A stretch of DNA of 64,000 nt. It comes from [Phialemoniopsis] sp. UDSM-2020 (taxonomy: Eukaryota > Ascomycota > Sordariomycetes > Thyridiales > Thyridiaceae). The notes under the pieces are model-generated. The model worked only from the letters and a program-made list of their open reading frames with translations, was not told the DNA's origin and did no database searches. Of the stretch, positions 31,361 through 43,100 are shown one piece after another. Position numbers and translations under genes: made by a program. Numbering within the stretch: the stretch's first letter is position 1; every line of letters begins with the position of its first letter. The stretch spans positions 434,001 to 498,000 of the forward strand of contig JAEILZ010000008.1 of assembly GCA_018873225.1 (NCBI GenBank). Direction: 5' to 3'.

Positions 31361-34300
31361 CTATGGGTTACAGGGATAATTGGGAGAGTCGCCGTAAGAC
31401 TTCCGCCCCTTGGCAAGGTTTGCCTTGGCTTCTTCCGGACCGCACACGGGAATGCGGATGAACCCAGCTGCCCTAACATCGAGCAAGTCGTCTCCAACTG
31501 CATCCTCGAGATTCTTCTGGGTGGGGTCGACTGCGTCCTTTGACGGGTCCATGATGTTCTTACCGCCATTCCTCTTGTACGTATTGACGGCGCTGTGATA
31601 CTCGATTAGTCAGTGGGCAGACAGTGAGTGAAACTGTATCGTGGACTTCTTACCCGACTATGAGGTCCTCAACCGTGACATGACCCCACTTGGGATTAGG
31701 GTTGTATATATCACCGATACCATTCAGCATGCTGAACGTCCACTGTAGCGTTGGCGCACAGCCTCCGTTGGATCCAGGAGTAGGCTCTCCACAAGCGTCC
31801 TGGAATTCACGTACACCGGCAAGGATGTAGGAATGGCCGTTGATGCATCTCCAGCCCAGGTTGTACTGGTCGGGCTTGACGTAGAAGTATTTTCTCGCGT
31901 CGATCTGACAGCTCTCCCCGAAATCGGCGATTACGGGCGTCGGCTTGTTAGCCGCCCAGACCCCCGGAATCGCTGCAGCATAAAATGCGCGGTCAATGTG
32001 CTGTCCAGCGTTGAATGTTGCGGTCTGGTTTGTGTTCGTGTTCTCATTCCATGAAGGCGCGGGGTTGTCCGGCATGCCGTATATCATCATGCCGTCCCGA
32101 AAAAGAGCGGTCAGTTTGTCGATACTCTCAGGAGTTCCATCGAAGATTCTCCTCACGAATGAGTCTGTCTGTTGTTGCCAAAGATTGACCGTCTTGTCCA
32201 GGAGTCCACTAAAGGCGATCTCTTCGCGAGCGTCTCCGACGGCCCCCCTGTCGCAGAGAAATCAGCTGGATGTTAAAGTTCAAAGAATGCCCTTTCACTA
32301 ACTTCAATGCCTCTTCTGTAACGGAGAAACCGATATCCATGAGGCCTGACGCCGCCTCCTCCCAGATTTCCTTTTTCTTTCCGGTCAGATCGTTTGCAAA
32401 GAAATGTTTTGCCATGAGAGCTGACTGCGAGTTAGTTCCGAGTCGTGCGCATCCTACTGTCCAAAGGGTGGACAGGATGGGAGTGGGTCTACCTACAACC
32501 GCCCATAAACTTTGATAAACCTATGCCAAGAGGAATTTGAATTAGGGATAGAAAGAGGTCCAGAAGATCGGTAAGATCGGTAGGCTTTGGGGCGAAAGTG
32601 TTGATGAACTCGTCCTTGTGACCTTGTAGTCGAATCCCAGCAAGGCCCAAGTTAGCGTGGTAGTTTTTCAGCATCTAGAGAATTGGAGATTAATGGGTAT
32701 TCTGACTCGAACAGCAAAGCGCGACTTCTGAAGTGAACAGGCAAGTATGAGTCCTCAAAAGATTTACCGTATGGAGTGCAACTATGGAGTTCCATATCTC
32801 GTAAGCGCAAGCGCCTGTCCGCTGCTCGAGAGCGTCGTCTTTGGTGTTATGCGTCGCGCACAGACTTATCGACTCGCAATGCGTTACGGCTGCAAGGTCA
32901 TTGCAATGCTATCGCGGTTATTCGCGATGGTCAGTCTTCTTGCGTGATCGGGATCAGACAAAGTTTGGTTTGAGATACTTGCCGAGTCTTGGCCCCAGTG
33001 GAGAAATTGGCTAACGATCTGAGAGAAGATTGGTTTGACCGACCGGGGCAAATAACAACCTTTCCAGACTCTAATTGTGTCTTTCCAGGCTGCATCGCAT
33101 TCCATAGCCTCCCAACGGCGCTGTGGTGTATGATCTGAGGGCGTCCCGACTTCATCGATGTTGCACTGGATGTTGACCCAGTTGCCAGTCCGTGTGAGAC
33201 GATCGCAGGCAACGGGCTCACCCACTTGCACATTGTGCCTGATCAGATCCCAGGTCGTTCCCGGATCTCGATCACCTGTACCATAACTAGGAGGATCATG
33301 GAACTTGGCTAGATCGACCGCCCAGTCTATTGTGCCCCCTAGATTGTAGCGTTTGTAAAGCTGTGTGCGTGATTCCTTGAGCGCGTCGTCCATGTACGAG
33401 ACCCAGAGATCCTTGTCGACCTTGATCATCGAGTCGCTGTCGGTATCAAGCCAGGTGCGCCCGCCAATTTCGTTGATCTCGGCGTTACTGAGATAGCCTG
33501 CTGTGCCCGTGCATCTTCCCTTTCGAGCATAGGACGTACGCCGATCGCCCGTGAAAACACAATTTGGACCAGTGCAAGAGGGATCAACCATCTGGAAACT
33601 TCGACCGTAGCTACTGACGCCGACAAGGACCTTGTTGGAGGGAACACCAGCCTTTGTGATCATAGTCAGAGCATTCATTGTCTCCGTGCGGTTGATGTGA
33701 CTCCGTAAACAATTTCCGGTCTCACAACCAGGACTGGCCCACTTGTTTCCAGCATCCCACTGGCCGTGAAGATCGTACGTCATGTAGACGATGTAATCCA
33801 GTAACTCTGACATTGCCTTGATGGGGAATTGCTTAAGATACCAGAAGGAAGCCGGGGCAGCGATCGACAAAGACTTGCCCTTGGGTAACTTTGCGCGAAG
33901 TAGAGCTAGGAGACGTAGGTAGTCCAGTGCCTCGGAAAGGTCCCCGGGTGGAATATCTGGAATGTCAGGTGCCTGTTTGGTCCGGTCAGTAGAGGGTTGA
34001 AACAGAGGCGAATAGAGAATGAGCCGTACCGAAGGGTATTCCCAGTCCATATCAAGGCCGTCTAGACCATTATCCACGACATACTTGACCAGGTTGTCTG
34101 CCAGTTTGTTGCGATTCTCGGCTTTAACGCCATTTCTGAGGATAGGATAGTTCGGTGCTTCGGCCGAGAATGCCCAGCCGCCAAAGGAGATGATCCGTTT
34201 TGGACCACGAAGGCTCTTGAACTGCTGGAATTGAAACTCAGCGAGCACGTTCTCTTGATAGATGTTGAAATCATTGTCGATCATGCCAAAAGCAAAGTGC

Positions 34301-36261
34301 ACATGCGTATAGGAGGGGTCGATTTGCGAAGCATCCATGTTCAGACAATCTCTTCCCAGGTTGAAGCCCTCGAAGTAACCGAGCTTGATGAACTGGGACG
34401 GCGGAGAACTCTGCACAATGGTCATGCCGCAGTTTGAGATGCAACCGTAAGTGTCCTTCTTAGCCGTTCCAGGTGGTCCCGTATTGGTATCGATACAGAA
34501 GTCGGCCGTCGTCCCGCACTGGCCCCACTACATCGATGCTCGCATGTTAGCGATGTGTGTCACGACCCGTCTTCCAAGACGGGTACCGGGTGCTAGGAGT
34601 AACTTACGATATTGCAGCAGGCATTGAGAGGACAAGGGTTGAGCTTGGCCCAGTCCCGCGATGAAAACCCACTTGGTTTGACAGTGCCAGGCTTCTGGGG
34701 GCCACAAACCGCATTGCCAATGGACGCAGGGAAGGGTGGTGTGCCTTCGCTAAGGCATAGCCAGTTGTCGGGCCAGAAACCGTAATCACATCCATTCCAT
34801 GCTGTGAGTGAAATAATTAGCCCGTGAACCGCAGAGACTCGATATGTAGATATAAAGTGTATTGATTGGTCACCTACCCCATGTGTCTTTGTTCAGACTT
34901 TCCAGCTCCTTTACGGTGAGGCCATTGGACATAGCAATCTGTGAGCAAAAATCACCCTTCTTGATCTGGTAGGCGAAACAAGTACCGTCGGCATTCTTCT
35001 TGGGGCGAATGTCGGGCAGCTTGCCGGATGTACAGCAGACGCGTTGGCCAGGCTGTAGGGTCGAGCAAAGATTTGAGGCAGTGTTGTACTTGTAGAATTG
35101 CGCAGCAGTGAGTCCCTGCCCGCACCGAGAAACAAGCTTGCCACAGTCGTCTCCCGACTCAACTGTGGAGGTGCGACAGGTGCCGTCGGGATTGGGCTTG
35201 GGTTCGGGCGGGACTGGCAACGTTCCAGAAGTACAGCATACCATCTGTCCGGGTTGAAGCGTGGAACACAGATTGGAAGCCGGATTGTACTTGTAAAAGT
35301 CTTGTGCAGTAAAGCCATTGCCACATTTCGAAACCAAATCCGCGCAGCCATTGCCACTCTTGACTTCGACAGCTCGGCAGTCGGCACGTGTGCTTAGCAG
35401 GCCCCTGACCGTGAAGTTGCCAGATTGAAGACCAGTGTTGTTCGCCTCGCCCTTTGTGGAGCTCACAATTGAAGAGATGGCACGAGTCGTGGTGTTGATT
35501 GTGGTCATGCCGAGCTTAGTGGTACTGGCGTAGGATGACGTATCGACGCAGCTGCCATTGGACCACTGGCGAACAGCATCATGGACCGTGGAGAAGCTTG
35601 GATTGGCGGCGGCGATGAGACCAAAGATCTCGTTACTGCTGCGTCCTTCACAGACCTGTATTAAGGCAGCTTTGGAGTCGGCAAGACCAGTCGTAGCCAA
35701 AGCCTCGATGAAGGGGTCAAAGAGTGCGTTTGCTATGCTGGGATTGAGTAAATCGGCACCGACATACACACCAACAGTCGTGCCTGATACGGTTGCGAAC
35801 AGGATTGTGTGGTTGTCTGCCCGGTGTCCAGTTTGCAAGAAACTTTGCAAGTGCTCGACACTCTGTGTCGCGAGTTTACCCCCGAGTTCGTCTTCAGATC
35901 TGGCGGGGTTGGCTGCCAGCTCTGGGACCACCTGGCCAAACAAGTTTGCTGATGAGAATGGAAGTAAAGCTTGCCCAGAGGCAGCCAAGATGTCGAAGTC
36001 GTTTGCCCAAACATTGCAGGCCCGCACATGTTGAAGTGAAGTTACGGGAAGATTGACTGAAAGCGATACGATCAAAGGTCTGCTGCAGGCTTGGAGTTGA
36101 CTAGCCTTGGCAACAACGGTCCAATTTGACGTCTCGAGGCCAGTCTCCGTGCATGTAGATGGACACAGATCTCTCCCCGGTATGAAAGCATCCACACCAA
36201 GGCGACTGAGACCGGCTAGGCCCACCAGTCCGAGGGACAGTTGTGAACGTAGGCCGATCAT
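31361..36261 (-). CDS. killer-toxin-like GH18 chitinase with LysM and hevein-type chitin-binding modules
   Basis: Nine exons (36261-34878, 34801-34608, 34527-34030, 33972-32979, 32889-32768, 32674-32497, 32420-32303, 32247-31654, 31592-31361) give 1437 residues. Start is the ATG at 36261, followed by a signal-peptide-like stretch. The order is: an N-terminal region of about 290 residues; two nearly duplicate LysM-like modules (about 295-345 and 362-412) each ending VCCTSG; a third LysM (428-478); a type-1 chitin-binding domain (NPCPLNACCNIWGQCG); a GH18 domain with the catalytic motif DGLDMDWE, acid E689; and a C-terminal extension of about 480 residues. This is the plan of subgroup C chitinases, related to the alpha/beta subunit of yeast killer toxins, used on fungal cell walls. 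The splice choice at exons 6/7 is the weakest point. Neighbours are a LysM protein and a DUF7136 protein. Confidence 0.9.
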
Positions 36262-36980
36262 GATAGATGGTGCAACCAAAAAGCAAGTGAGAAGGGGCCA
36301 AAGGAGTGAGTTGAGCTGTTAAGCATGACAGACATAGCGCAGTGACCCAATCTTATCCATCTCCCTTTCCATTATATATATTGAGCAGACGCCATGATTG
36401 GTGTGCCCATTGGGCAAGTATCCAGATACGCGCAAAGTCTTGCACCTATTTTTGACATATCTGCTTGATTCGCTCAAGTTACGAGAGTGCTCTTTTACGT
36501 AGCATCCTCCATGATCATGATGATTTATTGCGCCAAGGTGTTGGTTGACGAAAATCACAGGATTGAACCGGTCCGGTCGTGATCCATGGGTCACCTAAAA
36601 TGCAAATTTCGGGAGAATCTTGCTTGGCATTGGTAGATGTAACAATAAACAATGCCAAGGTTTATAGCTCGGATCTCGTCGCCAAACTTCCCTACAGCGC
36701 GGCTGACGCGGGTTTATCAACTTAAGGATGGCACTGACAGGGGTCTGCATTGACCGGAAGTGTGTCCGATCTGCCGTAAAAGGGGTCCGTGAGAATTTTG
36801 GGGATCGTGGCTACTTTAGCCAACTGCAAGCAAATGGTAATGCCGACGAAACCACTATCTGGCTTTGCCGAACACACAAATTGCAGGCACAAGTTCTCAA
36901 TCTTCTTTTCCACGACCGTTTGAAGAACCACACGAAGATCTTGACTGATTGTCTGATTGTCTACAAACTACACTGTCGCC
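36262..36980. promoter_or_regulatory. divergent promoter between the chitinase and DUF7136 genes
   Basis: 719 bases. A TATATATA box at 36373-36380 lies about 112 bases upstream of the chitinase start. Divergent arrangement suggests shared control of the two chitin-related genes. A GTCCGA copy occurs at 36764. Confidence 0.45.
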
Positions 36981-37868
36981 ATGCGATCGTATATTATTTT
37001 CATTCTCATACAGATACAGCTGTTCTGGGCTTCGCACGCGGAGCAAAAGCTGCCCGCTGACCTTCAGATCGACCTCATCTTCCCTCGCAATGAGACATAT
37101 GCCCCGACGCAGTACTTCCCAATTGTTTTTGGAATACGAAATCTCGATGCAATTTGGCCATTGGCCATGTTGCTGAAAGTCATGGTCAAAAGTGTGACTT
37201 GGAACACAATGGAGATGGACGAGGATCGCTTCAACAAGACCTTCGATCGATCGAGCGACCCTCACGGCATATGGCACACTCAATATCTCGACATAGGTAC
37301 ACCGGAAATAAACCAGACCACCGGTGGCATGCCGGGCCAGTACTTCTTCTACATTGCCTCGGTGAATATGACGAATGGAACAACCGATCAATACGGGATC
37401 AGCTGGAACCTGGCACTTAAGCATCGATGTCTCGCGAACAATACAGACCCAAGAAAGGACGATGGTGGGAAAGGCTTCTTGAGCCCGCTCGGCGGCCTCG
37501 AATTCAGTACAGCACCTGGTGCACCGCTCCCCGATATCGAATCCATTGTCACCTCTTGCTCTCGACAGTCAGAGGGCACGATTGAGGCTATTCGTATGAC
37601 CGACATCCGGACGACATTTGAAGAGGAAGAGCGGTGTCCTGTCATAGACGAAAACGTCATGGGGAACCAGTGTTGGTTCAAGGAATATGCAAAGGAGATA
37701 TCGGCAAATGTCTCTTCAACTCTTCTCAAGCGGATGCATTGCGATGAAGGCTCCTGGCAGACAATCACGGCGCCTTGTCTTAAAAGCAATGCCGCAACTT
37801 CAAATAGCCCGATGTATTGGATGAACTGGGGAATAGCCACTGCTTTCTTTATCTCCAGTCTACTGTAG
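36981..37868 (+). CDS. DUF7136-type secreted or GPI-anchored surface protein
   Basis: Single-exon gene of 295 residues from the ATG at 36981. The first ~20 residues (MRSYIIFILIQIQLFWASHA) are a signal peptide, and the C-terminus is hydrophobic (WGIATAFFISSLL) after a small-residue stretch (NAATSNSP), as expected for a GPI anchor. Between them are several N-glycosylation sequons (NET, NKT, NQT, NMT, NGT, NVS) and paired cysteines. The pattern LIFPRNETYAPTQYFPIVF with FGIRNL is the start of DUF7136, a fungal domain of unknown function often encoded next to killer-toxin-like chitinases and LysM genes. Its role could be cell-wall protection or presentation of the chitinase; this is inference. Confidence 0.8.
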   Translation: MRSYIIFILIQIQLFWASHAEQKLPADLQIDLIFPRNETYAPTQYFPIVFGIRNLDAIWPLAMLLKVMVKSVTWNTMEMDEDRFNKTFDRSSDPHGIWHTQYLDIGTPEINQTTGGMPGQYFFYIASVNMTNGTTDQYGISWNLALKHRCLANNTDPRKDDGGKGFLSPLGGLEFSTAPGAPLPDIESIVTSCSRQSEGTIEAIRMTDIRTTFEEEERCPVIDENVMGNQCWFKEYAKEISANVSSTLLKRMHCDEGSWQTITAPCLKSNAATSNSPMYWMNWGIATAFFISSLL

Positions 37869-38908
37869 TCAGACCAGCTAGAAGCTTACTAGATAATATG
37901 AATATGCTCTCTATCAAGTCATGTGGTGTGTCAGTGGTCAACTCATATCAGGAGCTGTTGACTTGAACACCCTTTTCCCTCTCTTCTTTCCCTTTAATTT
38001 TCATCTGAGCCCTTTTACTCGCGTAAGACCCACTCCCCTTCTCGTTCTTGGTATGCACCCAAAAGGTGGTTACACCGGCTAGTCGAATCTCTTGGGAGGC
38101 CATAGCTCTGTGTTCTGGTTCGAGCCTAGGTCTTCGTCCGTTATTCGTGAATAATTGACTGCCACAAAAGGTATGCTGTTCGGTACAGCATGCCCTTCGT
38201 ACACTGGCCACTAATGTTTGGCTTCTGGGTCAACGACGGACGAGATTTCTTTCCTCTGGCAAAATCTTATGATCGTGCTCGGCCCGACAATGTTGAACCT
38301 TGGTTGACTAATGCTGTTGGTTCACTCGAGCTTTGATTTCTTATTGAGCCATCTTGGCAGACCCGATGAGAAGGTTCATTTTAGCCTTTTTCTTGTCGTT
38401 CGCCGGCTTGGCGACGCAGGGATCAGATTTATTTGAGTCAACTCCGTGAACGGAATCGTCCCGGTTACATCGGCTCTGGCGCATTTGCAAGCGACTTCGA
38501 TAAAGGGCGTCGGCACAGGCCGTGCTACGATAGTAATGAGCATCCTACATGGGGCTCGGTGTCCATCTACGTCTACGACCTCGGCTTGTCATCCTGGGAC
38601 TTCCGTTAGTGGTCCTGAACAACCTGATGTTGCATTCCAATAGCGGTTCAACTTTCATTGAGTTGTAATTAGCAAAGATCTAGACGCAATGCAATTTCCG
38701 AGGTGCAGAAACATCATGATTTGTGTCTTGGACATTTCTTGTGAGACTATTTCCTGCTTCGTCAACACCTGAAAGGCGTGGACGTAAGACAGAATACTCT
38801 CCCAGCATTCTTATATAAATCGAGTGTAGAAGCGCACTCAGGCAATCTGTCTCGATGAGTATCGCTTAATTCCCTCGGGCAACTGATATAACCCATCTGT
38901 CTCTCGCA
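37869..38908. other. intergenic region, promoter of the LysM gene
   Basis: 1040 bases without a convincing gene. Its 3' end is the promoter of the LysM gene, with a TATATAAA box described separately. Confidence 0.5.
38812..38819 (+). promoter_or_regulatory. TATA box of the LysM gene
   Basis: TATATAAA lies 90 bases upstream of the LysM protein start at 38909, a normal distance for a fungal TATA box and short 5' leader. Confidence 0.5.
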
Positions 38909-40014
38909 ATGGCGCACTTGTCTAGTATCTTTGTCATTACCCTCTTGGCATCGCAATGTACAGCTGCGATTGTCCGGCGGTTTGACACCCCAACGCCGAC
39001 CTATGAGCACGATCCTGCCTCTCCAGCTGACTGCAGCCTGTGGTGGGATGCCGACGATGGCCTGAGCTGCGACACTGCACTTTTACTTGCGGACATTTCG
39101 ATTGAGAGACTGGCTAAACTGGTAAGCTCGTTCGCTTATATCAATGTACTTTGTTAGCATCGAGCTGAGATACTGATTCATGGTAGAACCCCTCGACTCA
39201 AAGTTGCGACGACTGGAAGAACAACTGGTCCTACTGTATCAAGGCGGATTCAGTGTCGCCTCCTGCTACCACCCCGGCGCCGACTTCAGCACCAGCGACG
39301 ACCCAGCAAAGCACAGTCACTACCACAACCACGACCCCGACCAAACCGGACAACGGCGTAAAGACTCCCGAGCCCTTTCAGCCCGGTATGGTTGACAACT
39401 GCAACCGATTCTACCAGGTTGCGCGCGACGAGACCTGTACGATTATTGCAGGCAAGGTTGGCGTGACTGTTGCCCAGCTCGCTCAGTGGAACAAAGAGAT
39501 CGGAGGCACGGCTTGCACAGGGATCTGGGCAGGTTACCACATCTGCACTGGCGTAATCGGCGGGTCACCCACACAGCCAGAGCCAGCGAACCCTACGCCG
39601 CAACCTGTTCAGGACGGGATGGTGGACAATTGCAATCGGTTCTATCTCGTCCAGGGTGGCGATACGTGCCAGGCCGTCGCGTCTAAAGCTGGCGTCACAG
39701 TCGCCCAGCTCACCCAGTGGAACAAGGGCATCGGGGGTGCCGCTTGCACGGGCATGTGGGCGGGTTATTATCTCTGCACTGGGATTGTCGGAGGCTCCCC
39801 GACACAGCCGCCGACAAACACCACCCCGCAGCCTGTCCAGGAGGGCATGGTGGCCAACTGTAAGAAGTTCCATTTGGTCAAGAGTGGGCAGAATTGCGAC
39901 TCTATTTCACGTCAATATGGTATTTCTCTTGGCGATTTCCTTCGCTGGAATCCTGCCGCTGGATCTAATTGCCAGGGATTGTGGGCAGAGACTTATGCTT
40001 GCGTAGGCCTCTAA
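38909..40014 (+). CDS. secreted protein with one degenerate and three typical LysM modules
   Basis: Two exons (38909-39121, 39187-40014) give 346 residues. A signal peptide covers about residues 1-19. A first divergent LysM with cysteines (DCSLWWDADDGLSCDTALLL ... NNWSYC) spans the intron. A Thr/Pro-rich linker follows, then three LysM units whose beginnings repeat as GMVDNCNRF or GMVANCKKF and which end in ICTGV, LCTGI and ACVGL. The linkers repeat GGSPTQP and PQPVQ, showing recent internal duplication. There is no catalytic domain. In this family such proteins bind chitin fragments, shielding the fungus's own wall or hiding chitin from hosts. Proximity to the LysM-containing chitinase suggests self-protection during mycoparasitism or wall remodelling. 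That is inference from known clusters in Trichoderma and relatives. Confidence 0.93.
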
Positions 40015-40138
40015 GGTAGCTTTCATTCAAGCTCGGTGTAAACTGAACATCCGACACAGTCACCACCAAGATTAACAAATAATGCATGAATCATTCATTC
40101 TAACAATTTTGATGTACGTGAAGGTCTTCATTCCGTCT

Positions 40139-43100
40139 TTAAGGACCAGCAAGCTTATCGTCCGACATGAAATGGCTGCCACCAGCACATCTGTACCCCT
40201 GCGCCTGCTTGATCCATTCATATCCCATTGGGCAGACTCCCATCTTCTTGAGCTTCTTGCGCATCTCTTCCTCTTCCTTGCGTCGCTTTTCTTCCTCCAC
40301 AATACGTTCAACGAGCGCCTGCCTGTCTGCCTCAGAAGCCTCACGTTGTGCGACCAACAGACGTTGGTATTCTTCCTCGCGTTCAATGTGTGCGCGCTTG
40401 TTTTTCTCGAGCTGCTCCCAGACTGCATCGCTTACTCCAGCGTCTCGTTGGACATTAAAGACAGACTTTGCTGAATTTGGACCGTGGGGCTCCTCTTCGA
40501 CATTTGGCCTCTCTTGCTCCGTTGCCTGAGTTACGGTTGTGGTCTTAGTCGTGGTCTGGGTCTTGGCAGTTACTCCAGGCGCATCTTGTTTCGACATGGC
40601 AAGCTTCTGAAGTTGAAGGCGAAGGTCTTGTCCCGGGTCAACCGATGAGCTCTCTCGTGCAGTTCGTTCGCGGAGCATTGCTTGCAATTCAGCACACACA
40701 GTCGCTTCTGCAACCCCCAGGCCATTCTCTGAGGTTTGGCTGTTTCCTTGTCGAATAGTCTTGTTGAAGATGGCTTTGGCGAGAGTTTTGACATCACGAG
40801 CACTGGCCCAGCTGGGTTGCTTTGACAGTTCGGCGAAAGTCTGAACCATAGCGGTAGTGAAGGCTGTGCTTGGTGTCTCAAACACAGCCAGGTCAAGTGA
40901 CTTGCCCTTCTCGGCAAGACAGTGTTTCTTGACCTTGAGTAGTCCGGCTAACAAGTCGATGCATTCCTTGGGCGAAAGGCTGCGAAAGTCCACCACTTCG
41001 GGGAACCTGGATGAGAGTCCTGGATTTGTGGACATAAGTCGATTGATGTCTGATTCGTACCCGGCGAGAATTATAACCAGCTTGTTATGATACTTGTCTT
41101 TGGTAATTGAGTCGACGAGCTCGTCAATTGCTTCCTTCGCGAAATGGCCTTCACCTAGCCGGTAGGCCTCGTCTACGAACAGGACCCTACCGAGAGCCTT
41201 GTCGAGCTTTTCTCTCACTTTGGGCCCCGTCTGACCAACAAATTGAGCGATAAGGTCCGAAGCCGAGCACTCGACTACCTCTGCTTTAGCAAGGAATCCC
41301 ATGTCATAGAACACCTTGCCCATTTTCTTGGCAGTGGTGGTCTTGCCCGTTCCAGGGGGTCCACGGAACAAGAAGTTGAAGGGAATGTTCTCCTTGGGGT
41401 CCATTTCCAGCTTTTTGAGCGTGCGAACTGTCTCCTGGTACTCCTCGAGGATATTGATGACCTGTTCACGGCCAACATCGCCCTCGAAAAGCTTGCGCAC
41501 ATTCGTCTCGGACCTCGCGGCACGATCAAAGTTCTCGTCAAAGTCGACGGCCTCGAAATTCGAATGCAGACTGGCCTTTGAAGCCGATACTCTCTTCTGG
41601 TGTCGCGCTTTGGCGCTGTCCAGAAGGATGTCGATCTCGCCTGCATTACCAAAGTTTGGCCGGTTCCGGGCGCGTCCCAGCATCTCCAATGCCACTCGCT
41701 TCGCTTGATCTGTGGCACTGAAATCCTGTTGCTTTAGTTTGAGATCTAAGATCTTGCGAAGTTCCTCGTCTGTGAAGTCTTCGAAGACAAAAGCAGATGC
41801 CAATGGAAAGCGCCTTGAAAGACCGGGGTTTACTTTCTGAAGCATCTCCTCCATTTGGTCCTTGTAACCAAGTAGCAAGACGCAGCGGTCGTCACCAGGG
41901 ACACTTTGTACTTCGGCAACAATTGTATCGATGACTGCGGTCTTGAACGGGTCACTTGTGACACCACCATAGAGTCCGTACGCTTCATCAATGACAAGAA
42001 CTTTGCCGAGAGCTGCAGCGAGAATACCTCTTGTCTGCTTCTCAGACGCTCCAAGCACACTTCCAACGAAATCCGAGGGGTTCTTGAGGACAACTTGCTT
42101 TATGTTAGTATGTGCGCACGCACGGCATCGTGTAGTTGCTTGTTTTCTCACCTTCTGATTTCGACAACATGCCTAAATGCACCAGAATCTCTCCATACAA
42201 CTTCGCCACTGTCGTCTTTCCGGTGCCAGGCGAGCCAAGGAATATCTTGTTGAGCGAATACTCTATTAGTGGCTTCTCGGCAAGCTCCCTGTTGTAATTC
42301 TCCTGAACACTGTCCAAAAGGACCTTGACGGCCTCTTTGACAGAGCTCAATCCGATTAGACTCTGCAATTTCTTCCAGGCTGGACAAGTTGAAAGAGCTC
42401 CCGAAGGTTCAGGGCCGATCAAGTCCTCCTTGGTGAACATAAAATCATCGGGTGTCTTGCCGCCCTTGCGCTCTCGGCGCAATCGTGCCGCCTGACGATT
42501 TTGAACCCGAGCCAGTCCGTTCTCGACTGTTCTGGCGTTGCCAAACCCCTCCCTGCCACGGCCACGCCCAATTCTTCTTGCGAAGATCCGGCAATACAGA
42601 CCTCGGAGGCCGTCGTGGCATTGCATGCGGCCATCATAGCGTTGTTTGATCTTGAGCTCCAGGATCGCCAGAAGCTCTTCGTCACTGTAATCGGCAAAGT
42701 GCATGTCGATAGGGAAGCGACTTGGTAGTCCTGGATTATGGGCAAAGAATGATTCCATCTGTTTGTTGTATCCAGCCAGGACGAAGACAACCCTACCTAC
42801 CAGGTTCTCCACCTCAGGTAGGAGATAGTCGAGCACGCCTGATCCCCCATGACTGTTACCGGACGTGAGCTGGTATGCCTCGTCGATGAAAAGAACTCCA
42901 CCTCCGGCGTTAAGTATTTCGTCGATAAGGGCTATACATGCCGGCACACCACCGTTTGCAAGACTGGATCCTGTAGTCTCCTTGAAACAGCTCCCGGGCA
43001 CAACGCCAACCGACGTGAGAAACTGGGCATACAGACGTGCAACGGTGGTTTTGCCTGTACCAGGATTGCCAAGAAGGGAGCAGTTGAACCGATCTTTGGT

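Noticed and set aside
32890..32978. GC-AG intron after GQDS in the chitinase
   Set aside because: A GCAAGT donor would put a stop in the next exon; the GTATCT donor two codons later gives the conserved Cys-rich C-terminal extension.
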